DNA of 64,000 bases from Bacillota bacterium (GTDB taxonomy: Bacteria; Bacillota; Sulfobacillia; Sulfobacillales; Sulfobacillaceae), in contig JAKBWA010000062.1 in the NCBI GenBank assembly GCA_021841025.1, positions 1-64,000 of the forward strand. The letters run 5' to 3'. The notes under the pieces were generated by a model. That model was given only the letters and a program-made list of their open reading frames with translations. It was not told the DNA's origin and ran no database searches. Position numbers and translations under genes: made by a program. Positions 28,360 through 36,889 of the stretch are shown here, one piece after another. The number at the start of each line of letters is the position of its first letter. Position 1 is the first letter of the stretch.

Positions 28360-29313
28360 GTGAAATATCGACGATTAGGCAAAGCCGGGATTAAAGTGTC
28401 GGAAATCGCTTTAGGCAGTTGGCTGACCTATGGTACCGTAACTGAACAGAACACGGCAGAAGCTTGTATCCATCAAGCGTACGAACTGGGAATTAATCAT
28501 TTTGATTGCGCCAATGTCTACGGCAATGCTCCTCATGAAGCGGAACGTTTTTTGGCCCAATCACTCAAGCCCTTTTCACGCGATTCTTATGTGCTCACTA
28601 CTAAAGCTTTTTGGCCGGTGGGGGAGGGTGTTAACGACAGAGGATTAAGCCGAAAACATCTGACGAGTCAGCTGAATCAAAGTTTGCAAGCTTTAAACAC
28701 TGACTATGTCGACATTTTTTATTGCCACCGCTATGATCCGGATACCGAAATGGAAGAGATAGTGAGTACCATTGACGATTTTGTCCGTCAGGGTAAGGTC
28801 CGTTATGGTGGCATCAGCGAATGGCCGGCAGAACGCATTGCCAAAGCGATCACGGTCGAAAGCCAATTAAAAACCCATCCTTTGCGAGCTAGTCAGCCGG
28901 TATACAATCTTTTCAATCGCTATATTGAAGCCGCGGTGCTGCCCATCTGTCAACAAAATGGACTGGGTGTTGTGGTGTTTTCCCCGTTGGCACAGGGACT
29001 GCTGACCGGAAAATACCGGCCAGGACAGCCTCTGCCCCCAGGATCTCGGGCCGCTACCCAGGGCGTGAGTCAATTTATTACCCGTCATCTTACCGAGGAC
29101 AACTTGGCCAAGGTCGAAAAGCTTGGAGGGCTAGCTCGCGACATGGGTATAAGCCTCAGTCAATTGTCAATCGCATGGGTTTTGCGGCAACAAGCCATAT
29201 CCAGCGCGTTAATCGGAGCCTCCAAGCCGGAGCAAGTAGTGGAAAATGTAAAGGCGGTCCAGGTGAACTTGTCGGAGGATGTGCTTAAGCGCATCGAAGA
29301 AATTGTCAGCTAA
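28360..29313 (+). CDS. Aldo/keto reductase, Kv-beta-like
   Basis: NADPH-dependent oxidoreductase with a TIM barrel (317 residues). The N-terminus M-K-Y-R-R-L-G-K-A-G-I-K-V-S and L-G-S-W, catalytic Asp/Tyr in F-D-C-A-N-V-Y near 51-56, Lys in T-T-K-A-F-W near 85, and His in Y-C-H-R-Y near 124 follow AKR order. G-G-I-S-E-W and the C-terminal A-L-I-G-A-S-K block resemble the Kv-beta/AKR6 group. GTG 28360 follows a GGGGGAT site. It is ended by the terminator at 29339. Confidence 0.92.
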   Translation: MKYRRLGKAGIKVSEIALGSWLTYGTVTEQNTAEACIHQAYELGINHFDCANVYGNAPHEAERFLAQSLKPFSRDSYVLTTKAFWPVGEGVNDRGLSRKHLTSQLNQSLQALNTDYVDIFYCHRYDPDTEMEEIVSTIDDFVRQGKVRYGGISEWPAERIAKAITVESQLKTHPLRASQPVYNLFNRYIEAAVLPICQQNGLGVVVFSPLAQGLLTGKYRPGQPLPPGSRAATQGVSQFITRHLTEDNLAKVEKLGGLARDMGISLSQLSIAWVLRQQAISSALIGASKPEQVVENVKAVQVNLSEDVLKRIEEIVS

Positions 29314-29338
29314 GCTATTTGAGAACCCTTGAAGCATG

Positions 29339-29374
29339 ACAGGGCGTGCTCTTTACCGAACACGCCCTGTTTTT
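29339..29374 (+). terminator. Rho-independent terminator
   Basis: Perfect 10-bp stem ACAGGGCGTG (29339-29348) with CACGCCCTGT (29361-29370), loop of 12, followed by TTTT. It lies 26 bases after the aldo/keto reductase stop. Confidence 0.92.
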
Positions 29375-29416
29375 GTCATACATTGGTCTGCTAAAGACTA
29401 TGCATGTACAGGGTGA

Positions 29417-30226
29417 GTGGATGTGAAGAAAGACGCATGGTGCTGGCCAGGCATTTTTAGTCCTCCGGCTGCGGAATTTCTGCAAGCGGTTGAATACGTT
29501 AGTGGATGGCGCCTATTTATGGCCACGGTGGCGGGATCTTTACTGGTGTTAATCATGGGGCAGACGGCTCAGAGCAGCAGTGTCGGGTACTGTTACGGGG
29601 TGATTGGTTTTAGTGTCATCAGCTGGCCATTTGTTCCGCGAATCATAGAGCGTGTGCGCTGGACGGAAGGAACGATCTTTCAAGCCGTGCTGGTATTGAT
29701 TGCTAGTATGGTTCTGGGAGACGCAGCCCAAAGAATTTTGGGATTTAACCCGCAAGCTTCGGGTCTGAAGCATATGAATTGGACAATCGCGGTACATCTC
29801 TTATGGCAATTTCCCTTGGTGCTTCCGGTGGAAAATCTGTTGCTAATCGGCGCGATGGGATGGTTATGGAAATTCTTACGGCCTAAAACGCCAGGCAATC
29901 GTTTCGGCGTGGCTCTATTGAGTGCGGCTTTTTTCGGCTTGTGGCATGTGCCCTTTTGGGGGCCTTGGACGATGTGGACGATTGGGCTCAGTGTGCTGCC
30001 CTGGACAATATACATGCTTGCCACAGGCGATTTCTTAGTGCCGGTGATTGCCCATGTTCTGATGGATGTGATTGCTGTGGTGTTGACCTTTTCGCCCAAA
30101 GACAGCTTTATCAGCCATTATTTTTGGCCACTGTTAGCTGGGGGGTTGATTTTATTAGGACTCAGCTATTCCCTTTACCGGGACTGGGGGGTTGGGGCGA
30201 AAAGATCGCCTGACCAATCACCTTAG
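29417..30226 (+). CDS. CPBP-type intramembrane metalloprotease homologue
   Basis: A 269-residue multi-pass membrane protein (about eight hydrophobic segments). Three CPBP/Abi-like motifs appear in order: P-V-E-N-L-L-L-I-G near 128 (weakened E-E-x-x-x-R motif with one Glu), F-F-G-L-W-H near 175, and H-V-L-M-D near 212. The second motif-1 Glu is lost, so proteolytic activity is uncertain. Starts are GTG 29417 or GTG 29423; no strong ribosome site. Its 3' end overlaps the convergent MaoC-like gene by 65 bases. Confidence 0.72.
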   Translation: MDVKKDAWCWPGIFSPPAAEFLQAVEYVSGWRLFMATVAGSLLVLIMGQTAQSSSVGYCYGVIGFSVISWPFVPRIIERVRWTEGTIFQAVLVLIASMVLGDAAQRILGFNPQASGLKHMNWTIAVHLLWQFPLVLPVENLLLIGAMGWLWKFLRPKTPGNRFGVALLSAAFFGLWHVPFWGPWTMWTIGLSVLPWTIYMLATGDFLVPVIAHVLMDVIAVVLTFSPKDSFISHYFWPLLAGGLILLGLSYSLYRDWGVGAKRSPDQSP

Positions 30227-30572
30227 GCATGTCACTGGAAGAGGATTGTATGGATATTTTGGCTTGCAATTCGCCGTCTTGTATTGAGCCGAGAGTGGCG
30301 GAAAAGACTAAAGTTTCGCCGGGCCTGACGATTTGGCGAAATCGCACAGAAATTTCTCGCAGTCTATACCCCTCGTTGTACAACGGGATAAAGAGATGAT
30401 CCAGTAAGCCCATACTGAGCATACCATGTGCAATAACCCCCGGCAGTCCAAACTGCCTTGCAACTGTCGTGTCGTAGTGGATCGGATTAAAGTCGCCTGA
30501 TGCCGCGGCATAGCGGATGAGTTGCTCTCGGTTAATGGTTTTGGTGACAGAAGGCAGAACTTTAGAGGTCAT
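30162..30572 (-). CDS. MaoC-like (R)-specific hydratase subunit
   Basis: A 136-residue hotdog protein. The hydratase motif with the catalytic Asp and His is visible as Y-A-A-A-S-G-D-F-N-P-I-H-Y near residues 21-33, followed by G-V-I-A-H-G-M-L. It likely hydrates trans-2-enoyl-CoA or a related thioester. ATG 30572 follows AAGGAGGCACA and overlaps the upstream gene's stop (ATGA), so the two MaoC-like proteins are probably partners, as in the HadA-HadB dehydratases. Confidence 0.88.
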   Translation of the reverse strand: MTSKVLPSVTKTINREQLIRYAAASGDFNPIHYDTTVARQFGLPGVIAHGMLSMGLLDHLFIPLYNEGYRLREISVRFRQIVRPGETLVFSATLGSIQDGELQAKISIQSSSSDMPKVIGQAIFSPQPPSPGKGNS

Positions 30573-31018
30573 TGTGCCTCCTCCTTGCCCTGGTTTAGGT
30601 CCAGATTGATAATTAACAACGATCGCGAGATAAATATCTCATCACCGAAGGGATTGCTGCCGGTGGTTTTGATGCTCAGAAAAATGGTGGAGCCACGCTG
30701 TTTGAGGCTTTCCACGCACTGGACTACCAAAATCTCATCGCCAGCGGTAATAGGCATATTGAAAGTAAATTGTTGCTCACCATGAATGATGCCAGCCTTA
30801 GGGAAGTCGAGACCGGGGATTGGATCAGCTTTCAAAGTCACGGCAAAAGTGGGCGGGGCGATGATATCCCGATATCCTGCCGCTTTGGCCGCCTGGGAAT
30901 CAAAATAAGGAGGATAACTGAGATCCAGGGCTCTGGCAAACTGTTCCAGAACAGAGTGCTGGATATGATGTGTCTTTGGCAAAGAGCATCGTCCGATAAG
31001 ATCATTCGACCACGACAT
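30569..31018 (-). CDS. MaoC-like N-terminal dehydratase-domain protein
   Basis: A 149-residue hotdog protein of the FAS1/HadA type: an early P-x-x-Y/F-x-D region, I-A-P-P-T-F-A near residue 57 and G-E-Q-Q-F-T-F near 84, without its own hydratase motif. This is the usual regulatory/scaffold half of a two-subunit enoyl-thioester hydratase. ATG 31018 is preceded by GGAGGACTGAAC; the longer frame from 31162 has no site. It is coupled by ATGA overlap to the catalytic partner. Confidence 0.82.
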   Translation of the reverse strand: MSWSNDLIGRCSLPKTHHIQHSVLEQFARALDLSYPPYFDSQAAKAAGYRDIIAPPTFAVTLKADPIPGLDFPKAGIIHGEQQFTFNMPITAGDEILVVQCVESLKQRGSTIFLSIKTTGSNPFGDEIFISRSLLIINLDLNQGKEEAQ

Positions 31019-31115
31019 GTTCAGTCCTCCACAGAATTTAGTAACAATACCGAAAACAAGGGAGCATGAGCATTGTATAATAATTACGAGGTCGTTCACA
31101 AGACATAAGAAGGTG

Positions 31116-31322
31116 ATGGCAATAGATCGGGAGGAACTGTTGAACTCCATGGTGTTATCCATTCTGGCTATTCACGCTGGCGGAGCGTCTTCGTCCCTCT
31201 GGACAGAGTCCGGGATGAATGTTTTGCGGCAACATTTGAAACCTCGTCCGTTAAATCCCCACGAACCGTTCTTCTTTCTTTTCCCATTATGCGACGCGTT
31301 ACATCCTAATGAGGGAGGGTGA
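31116..31322 (+). CDS. Small hypothetical protein coupled to the amidase gene
   Basis: A 68-codon frame starting ATG 31116 just after AGAAGGTG and ending TGA at 31320-31322, overlapping the amidase ribosome site and first codon. I do not recognise the sequence. The N-terminal half is helical and alanine/leucine-rich; the middle is proline- and phenylalanine-rich. The good ribosome site and exact coupling support a real gene. A small partner like those found beside AtzE-type amidases is possible, but no motif proves it. Confidence 0.5.
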   Translation: MAIDREELLNSMVLSILAIHAGGASSSLWTESGMNVLRQHLKPRPLNPHEPFFFLFPLCDALHPNEGG

Positions 31323-31324
31323 TT

Positions 31325-32683
31325 ATGCCATCGCAAATTAAGACTTTGCATCAAGATTTTGTCAACGGCCGACAGAACCCCGTTTCATGGCTTGAGGAAT
31401 TGGAAGATAAGATTCTTTTGGTGCAACAGACGACCAATGCCTTCATCCATTTGGATCTTCACCGGGCCCGGATGAGTGCCGAAGAATCGTGGAGGCGTTA
31501 TCGCGAAGGGCGGCCTTTAAGCGTGATGGACGGCGTACTGGTCGGGCTGAAGGACTTGTTTGAAACGGCGAACATGCCGACTACGGCAGGGTCACAAATT
31601 CTTAAAGACTACCAGCCCACTCATGATGCGTCCATTGTGCAACACTTGCGGCGATGGGGAGCCAATTGCGACCTGGGTAAACTGAATTTGCATGAATTTG
31701 CCTTTGGCCCGACGAGCTGTTATTCATATTTTGGCGCAGTTCGTCATCCTCTCGATTTTGGCAAGATGGCTGGGGGGTCCAGTGGAGGGTCTGCTGTCGT
31801 AGTGGCCACCGATTTGATGCCTTTAGCACTAGGAACCGATACGGGAGGGTCGATCCGGATTCCTGCCGCGTTATGCGGCGTGATCGGCTTAAAGCCCACT
31901 TATGACCGTATCAGCCGACAAGGGGTTATTCCCCTAGCCTGGACCCTGGATCATGTTGGACCGTTGGCCCGAAGCCTGGATGATGTCGCTTTGTTTATGG
32001 ACCTGTTATCTCCTCACGAACATTTTGGCGAGCAAATGGCGCTTCATCCTCCCTCCTTGAGAGTGCTTGTGCCCGAAGGGACTGAGGGCAGAGCACTGGA
32101 TGCGGATCTTCAAAGCCGTTTTGAGGGTGCTCTTGACTTGCTTTCGTCATTAAGGAATGTGCGCGTTGATTATGCTCCTCTTCCCGAGATGGAACGGATT
32201 CGTGCGGCACAACTGGTCATTATCGGCGCGGAAGCCAGTAATTATCATTGGAAATGGTTGCAAGAAAGGCCAATGGATTACCAAACGGATGTACGTGAAC
32301 GGCTTATGGCCCGCTCTTCTTATTTGGCTGTCCAATATATTGAAGGATTGCGTGCGAGACATGAACTCATAAAGAGATATCGCACTCTCTTTAACGCTTA
32401 TGATGTCATCATTTTACCCACTGTTCCCATCTATGCACCCGATCTCAGCACCCAGTCAGTGACCGGTTATGATGGACAACAGACCGATGTCCGAAATCTG
32501 CTAGTATGGATGACCGCCCCTTTTAACCTTCTGGGACTGCCAGCTCTAACGCTTCCTGTTGGGAAAAACCCGCAGGGCTTTGCGGCGTCAGCTCAAATTG
32601 TGGCGCCGTGGGGCCAAGAGGGGCGAATATTGCAGGTTGCTAAGATATGGCAAGACGCCATGGAAACAGCGATTCCCGAATGA
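31325..32683 (+). CDS. Amidase-signature-family amidase
   Basis: A 452-residue hydrolase of the GatA/amidase signature family. The Ser-cisSer-Lys triad is visible: Lys in G-V-L-V-G-L-K-D-L-F near 78, the G-G-S-S-G-G-S-A loop near 152-160, and nucleophile Ser in D-T-G-G-S-I-R-I-P near 178. There are no gatB/gatC neighbours, so it is probably a stand-alone amidase. ATG 31325 is six bases after GAGGGAGG; GTG 31319 is an alternative. The substrate is unknown. Confidence 0.9.
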   Translation: MPSQIKTLHQDFVNGRQNPVSWLEELEDKILLVQQTTNAFIHLDLHRARMSAEESWRRYREGRPLSVMDGVLVGLKDLFETANMPTTAGSQILKDYQPTHDASIVQHLRRWGANCDLGKLNLHEFAFGPTSCYSYFGAVRHPLDFGKMAGGSSGGSAVVVATDLMPLALGTDTGGSIRIPAALCGVIGLKPTYDRISRQGVIPLAWTLDHVGPLARSLDDVALFMDLLSPHEHFGEQMALHPPSLRVLVPEGTEGRALDADLQSRFEGALDLLSSLRNVRVDYAPLPEMERIRAAQLVIIGAEASNYHWKWLQERPMDYQTDVRERLMARSSYLAVQYIEGLRARHELIKRYRTLFNAYDVIILPTVPIYAPDLSTQSVTGYDGQQTDVRNLLVWMTAPFNLLGLPALTLPVGKNPQGFAASAQIVAPWGQEGRILQVAKIWQDAMETAIPE

Positions 32684-32723
32684 AGCGGTCAGCCTCTTTG
32701 AGGGGTGACTTTTCTACGTAAAT

Positions 32724-32766
32724 ACGCCCTGGCACTAGGATAATTCGTGATCTGGCGCCAGGGCGT
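32724..32766. terminator. Hairpin between amidase and pyrophosphatase genes
   Basis: Perfect 10-bp stem ACGCCCTGGC (32724-32733) with GCCAGGGCGT (32757-32766) and a 23-base loop. It lies between two convergent genes. There is no long T run on either side, so efficiency is uncertain. Confidence 0.6.
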
Positions 32767-32855
32767 GTCGTCTTTACATGACCTTTGTGGCCCACAGGAA
32801 CTGTCTTGCAAGAGGGCCAGGTTTGCTCCTCTCTATGTCCTGACAGCCCGGTCTT

Positions 32856-33344
32856 TTAATGTTGGGTTTTAGCGAAACGTTCCTGGCTTTCCATAAGAAC
32901 CCGCTCTCCCTCTTCCGCGTCACGCCAGCCGCCCACATGGGATTCTTTTCCGCCCTCTAAATCCTTATAGGTGGCAAAAAAATGAGCAATTTCTTTTAAG
33001 GTATGAGAGGGAACGTCTTGAATCCTCGTGATGTGGTCCATGCGCGGGTCATCGGCGGCAACAGCTAAAATCTTATTGTCGATTCCGTTTTCGTCACGCA
33101 TTTCCAACAGGCCCACAATACGAGACCGCACGATGCATCCCGGGAACGTGCTGAGGGACATCAGGATCATGACGTCAATGGGATCCCCATCTTCGCCGAG
33201 AGTCTGTTCAACAAATCCATATTCCGTGGGATAATGAAACGGTGAATAGAGAACCCGGTCGAGTCGAATCCGGCCGGTTTCATGGTCGACTTCATATTTG
33301 TTTTGACTCCCGCGAGGAATTTCTACAACAACGTCGACAATCAC
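32856..33344 (-). CDS. ppa: Inorganic pyrophosphatase (family I)
   Basis: Hydrolyses pyrophosphate to phosphate, pulling biosynthetic reactions forward. The 162-residue length is right for bacterial Ppa. Seen: V-V-E-I-P-R-G-S-Q-N-K-Y near the N-terminus, Y-P-T-E-Y-G-F, and the metal signature D-G-D-P-I-D-V near 53-59. GTG 33344 follows AAGGAGGT by seven bases. Confidence 0.95.
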   Translation of the reverse strand: MIVDVVVEIPRGSQNKYEVDHETGRIRLDRVLYSPFHYPTEYGFVEQTLGEDGDPIDVMILMSLSTFPGCIVRSRIVGLLEMRDENGIDNKILAVAADDPRMDHITRIQDVPSHTLKEIAHFFATYKDLEGGKESHVGGWRDAEEGERVLMESQERFAKTQH

Positions 33345-33582
33345 GGCGTTGACCTCCTTGGCTTGGATTGTGAGTCTCGCATTCTTTTGGTATATGTAAC
33401 TTCACACCGCAAGTGACTCATTGGAAATCGGTTTGACATTGCGGCATCTTGTTTCATTGTGGAAGAAGAGAGAAGAAAAATCAATCGGAAACGGAAGAAA
33501 AGGAGGGGGTTGTGGATTATTCGACAATCGAAGCTTTGCGTTCTATAACAGGGTTAGTTAAGATTAGGCGGGAGGGAACAGT

Positions 33583-34797
33583 GTGCAGCGACGGTGGGCC
33601 AACATTACTTTAGGCATAGCTCTGGCGTTGTTTTTGATAGGACTGGCATTTCATCGGCAGGTGTGGGCTCCTTATCTGGAGTCCATGGCATTGGCCGGAT
33701 TGGCTGGCGGCGTCGCGGACTGGTACGCTGTGACGGCTTTGTTTCGGCATCCCTTGGGCCTTAAATGGCTGCCGCATACGTCCATCATTTCGGCTAACCG
33801 TGAACGAATCATTGAGGCCATTTCCAGCCTGGTGGAGACGGAATTGCTCTCAGTGTCGTTTATTGAAGCGAATATCGAAAAACTCGAGATCGGCAGAAAA
33901 ATCGTCGAGTTTTTGGATAAACCCCTTGATCCTGTGCTACAAACCCAGCTTCGCGATACCCTGAGCCAGTTGTTGGATTTTATTCCCGAAGACAAGCTGG
34001 CCCTCTATTTGGAAGAATTTACATCGGACAAAGTGGCTGATATACAAGTTTCTGATTATATTGTGCGACTAATCAAGTGGTTGGTGCAGTCGGAAAATGA
34101 CCGAGTTCTTTTCCAATTTGTTGCCCGTCATGTTGTTGAGGTGTTAAATAGTGTGGAATTTACCGAGGACATGGAAGCTCGGCTCAAAGACATGCTGGAG
34201 AAATACACCAAAACGACGACACAAAAATTGGTGCTGGGCGTTCTCGAATCTTTAGGAACTGTCGATTACAAGGACTTAAGCGTCACCGTCAAAGCGCAGC
34301 TTATCGAGTGGCTCCAATCCGATAAAGCATTTGAGCAGTTTGAACTGGCCATTGTTCGCATCATGATTACAGTTAGAGACGATAGTGCATTGCGAGAGCG
34401 TATTGAAAAAGCGAAGAATGACCTGGTCGCAGCCGTGCCTTGGGATCGTGCTGTAAACTGGGTTATGACTGAGGTTCGCACCCAAGTGAGCGGCGACCAA
34501 CTCTGGACTGGTTTGAGCCACGTGGCTGGGGATATAGCCGACAGTCTTCGGAGCTACCCCGAGCGGCAGGCCCAGCTGGAAAATATGATTAAGCATTTAA
34601 CTGTCTCTGTGCTTCACCGTTATCACCCGCTTATTGGCCGCCTGGTCCGGGACAACCTGCGCCATATGGATGAACGGGAATGGATCGATAAGCTGGAATG
34701 GTATGTTGGGCGAGACTTGCAGTGGATCCGAGTCAATGGTGCCATTGTCGGTGGCTTGGTTGGCCTTATTTTGGCTTTTTTGATTCACTTTTTGTAA
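33583..34797 (+). CDS. DUF445-family membrane protein
   Basis: A 404-residue protein with an N-terminal membrane segment (about 7-25), the family block G-G-V-A-D-W-Y-A-V-T-A-L-F-R-H-P-L-G near 42-60, a long helical middle region and a C-terminal membrane anchor. Function of the family is not established. GTG 33583 is preceded by GGCGGGAGGGAACA. Its last 32 bases overlap the convergent BrkB gene. Confidence 0.88.
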   Translation: MQRRWANITLGIALALFLIGLAFHRQVWAPYLESMALAGLAGGVADWYAVTALFRHPLGLKWLPHTSIISANRERIIEAISSLVETELLSVSFIEANIEKLEIGRKIVEFLDKPLDPVLQTQLRDTLSQLLDFIPEDKLALYLEEFTSDKVADIQVSDYIVRLIKWLVQSENDRVLFQFVARHVVEVLNSVEFTEDMEARLKDMLEKYTKTTTQKLVLGVLESLGTVDYKDLSVTVKAQLIEWLQSDKAFEQFELAIVRIMITVRDDSALRERIEKAKNDLVAAVPWDRAVNWVMTEVRTQVSGDQLWTGLSHVAGDIADSLRSYPERQAQLENMIKHLTVSVLHRYHPLIGRLVRDNLRHMDEREWIDKLEWYVGRDLQWIRVNGAIVGGLVGLILAFLIHFL

Positions 34798-35650
34798 CCA
34801 GGGGAGTCGTCTGAGCCTTGGCCTTTTTTTCGTGGTGGTGAGAGAGGGCATTCATTTCCACCCCCAGAAGGATGGCCAATGATAAAAGATACAAATATAA
34901 GAGCAACAAGATGACGGCGCCTAGGCTGCCGTACATTTTGTTATAGGAATGAAAATGACTGGTGTAGAGGGAAAAGCCCAGAGACAAGAGAATGAAAACC
35001 ACGGTGGCCAGTATGGTCCCGGGACTGAATAGCCTAAAGGGTATGGGGACGTCCGGTAAAATGGCATACAAGATGTCCAGGCTTATTATAAGCATTGCCA
35101 ATAAGAGCAGCCAGTGGACCAACGAGGAAGCAACTTTGTCGAGCGGTAAATGGAGAACATGGTCTAAAAGCCAATGGGTTATCAACGTTCCTCCTGTCGC
35201 CAGAAGCAACAGGGTTACAAACAACATGCCGAAAACGAGACCTGTGCCGATGCCCAGGGCGTAACGCTGCCAAACAGTGCGTTTGAAGGGATAAGAGAGT
35301 TCATAGGCATGGTTAAAGGCGTCCATTAATTCCATAAATGCTCCGGTCATGCCCCAGATAAAACCGAGGATACCCAAGGATAAAACGGTCGGATTTTCAT
35401 GTTGGACGGCTTGAGTAATATTGTTCTCGAGCAATTTTACCACGGCTTTAGGCATGAGGTTCGAAAGCGGACCGATCATGTTAGGGATTGTCCTGGGGAG
35501 ATGCAAAAATGCCAATAAGGCCGTGAGGAAGAGAATCAGGGGAAATAAGGCAAACAAGAATTTGTAAGCCAAAGCCGCAGCGTAAGAGGTCATATCATCA
35601 CGACCAAGGCGGGTGATTAGTTGTTTGGAATAAGCGAAAGCGTTTTTCAC
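34766..35650 (-). CDS. YihY/BrkB-family inner-membrane protein
   Basis: A 294-residue protein with six membrane segments. The N-terminal D-D-M-T-S-Y-A-A-A-L-A-Y-K-F-L-F-A-L-F-P motif, the central W-x-x-T-G-A-F/M-E-L-M-D-A-F-N-H-A-Y and the C-terminal Y-G-S-L-G-A-V-I-L-L-L-L-Y-L-Y block define the family. The C-terminus is short, charged and lysine-rich. Role unresolved in the literature I know. It is divergent from the TauE gene with a 6-bp inverted repeat (35682-35703) between. Confidence 0.92.
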   Translation of the reverse strand: MKNAFAYSKQLITRLGRDDMTSYAAALAYKFLFALFPLILFLTALLAFLHLPRTIPNMIGPLSNLMPKAVVKLLENNITQAVQHENPTVLSLGILGFIWGMTGAFMELMDAFNHAYELSYPFKRTVWQRYALGIGTGLVFGMLFVTLLLLATGGTLITHWLLDHVLHLPLDKVASSLVHWLLLLAMLIISLDILYAILPDVPIPFRLFSPGTILATVVFILLSLGFSLYTSHFHSYNKMYGSLGAVILLLLYLYLLSLAILLGVEMNALSHHHEKKAKAQTTPLVTKSESKKPK

Positions 35651-35732
35651 AGGTTATCTCTCCTCAGTACATGATTAGAACCACACTGGCGCATCCTAGT
35701 GTGTATCACAACACGAACGGGGAGGATGCGCA

Positions 35733-36560
35733 ATGCTTTTGGGCGGATTCGCAACTGGCGTGCTGGCAATGTCCAGCGGCATGGCGATAGGTGTGCTATT
35801 GGCCACGTCCGGAGGCAGTGCCTTGATTTTGTCCATTATGATCCTGCACTATTTACTCGGTTTACGGCACTCTATTTTGTTTGGCACCTCGGCTGCTGTA
35901 ACTTCAGTTAATGCCTTGATGCTCTATGTTCTGCGCCGACGCACTTCGCGAGGAGCTGTGAAACCCGCGATGTGGTTTACGCTTCCGGGGTTAGTGGGTA
36001 TGGGTGTGGCACGGACCATTGCTCACGCGGTGTCCACACCAACCCGCATGGCTTTGTTGGGCTTACTTATGGTGGCCAATACGCTCATTTCTTTCATTTT
36101 ACCAAAAAAGACCGAGTCTTTCCCCGTTATTCGCCGGAAACGTTTAGCCCTTGCGGGCTGTGCTATCGGAATCATTGTTGGCTATTTCGGAGGAGCCGGG
36201 GGGTTTTTGGCCTTGCCCAGTATGCTTATCACCGGATTGCCCCAGAACCTTGCCCTGGGAAGTTCGACATTGACCGTGGCAGGATTTTCTTTGGTGGCTA
36301 CGCTTAGGGATATTTTGCATGCCGCGGTCAATTGGGCCATCGTCATTCCCTATATTGCCGGGGCTTGGGCTGGCGTATTTATGGCCGGGCATTGGCTCGG
36401 ATTGACAAGTTCTTTGAAACTGTTGCAAAGAACAGTGACAGTCTTGGTATTAGCGGCAGGCGTATTTTTGCTGCAGCGGCATTGGCTTAGTCTTTACATG
36501 CCTTCTATAGCCCTTTATGATGGGATAAAAGGAGGGCTATTACATGAGTTTACAGATTGA
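35733..36560 (+). CDS. TauE/SafE-family transporter
   Basis: A 275-residue membrane protein with about eight hydrophobic segments in two repeats. The second repeat shows G-Y-F-G-G-A-G-G-F-L-A-L-P near 148-160, typical of the sulfite/sulfonate exporter family. ATG 35733 follows GGGGAGG. The next gene's ribosome site and start lie within its last 17 bases, so it is coupled to an IscA-like protein, which hints at a link with sulfur handling (inference). Confidence 0.88.
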   Translation: MLLGGFATGVLAMSSGMAIGVLLATSGGSALILSIMILHYLLGLRHSILFGTSAAVTSVNALMLYVLRRRTSRGAVKPAMWFTLPGLVGMGVARTIAHAVSTPTRMALLGLLMVANTLISFILPKKTESFPVIRRKRLALAGCAIGIIVGYFGGAGGFLALPSMLITGLPQNLALGSSTLTVAGFSLVATLRDILHAAVNWAIVIPYIAGAWAGVFMAGHWLGLTSSLKLLQRTVTVLVLAAGVFLLQRHWLSLYMPSIALYDGIKGGLLHEFTD

Positions 36561-36864
36561 AGTGACTCCTCAAGCCGTGGCGAAGTTGGCCGAATTGGGG
36601 ACAGATAAGAAAGGTGAGTATGTGCGGGTTAGTGCCCAGCAAGCTTGCGGTTGCGGGCGAATTGGCTACCGCATGGCTTGGGACGACAATCTCGCCGAGG
36701 GCGATGAACAATTGCAAGCGGCAGGAATTACCCTCGTCGTGGATGGCGACAGCCGCCCCTATATTGAAGGCGGTGTTTTAGATTATCAAATGGATTCGAT
36801 GCAAGAAGGGTTTGTCTTGACAAATCCCAACGCTCAAAGCAGTTGTAGTTGCGGAAGCCATTAA
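36544..36864 (+). CDS. IscA/HesB-type Fe-S carrier-like protein
   Basis: A 106-residue A-type carrier-like protein. It keeps the C-terminal C-S-C-G pair and a cysteine cluster (A-C-G-C-G-R-I-G-Y) near residue 35, where canonical IscA has a single Cys. V-D-G-D-S-R-P-Y-I-E-G-G-V-L-D-Y matches the core fold. It probably binds or delivers iron-sulfur clusters. ATG 36544 is within the TauE gene, preceded by AAAAGGAGGGC. The terminator begins at its stop codon. Confidence 0.87.
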   Translation: MSLQIEVTPQAVAKLAELGTDKKGEYVRVSAQQACGCGRIGYRMAWDDNLAEGDEQLQAAGITLVVDGDSRPYIEGGVLDYQMDSMQEGFVLTNPNAQSSCSCGSH

Positions 36865-36889
36865 CACCGCGTATGCGGTGTTTTTTTTT
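36863..36889 (+). terminator. Strong rho-independent terminator
   Basis: Eight-bp stem AACACCGC (36863-36870) with GCGGTGTT (36875-36882), four-base loop, then T to 36889. The stem starts within the TAA stop of the IscA-like gene, and the T run reaches the stop codon of the convergent mannosyltransferase gene. Confidence 0.95.

Noticed and set aside
36863-36882. Bidirectional terminator also serving the mannosyltransferase gene
   Set aside because: On the minus strand the hairpin is followed by AATGG rather than a T run, so only plus-strand termination is supported.
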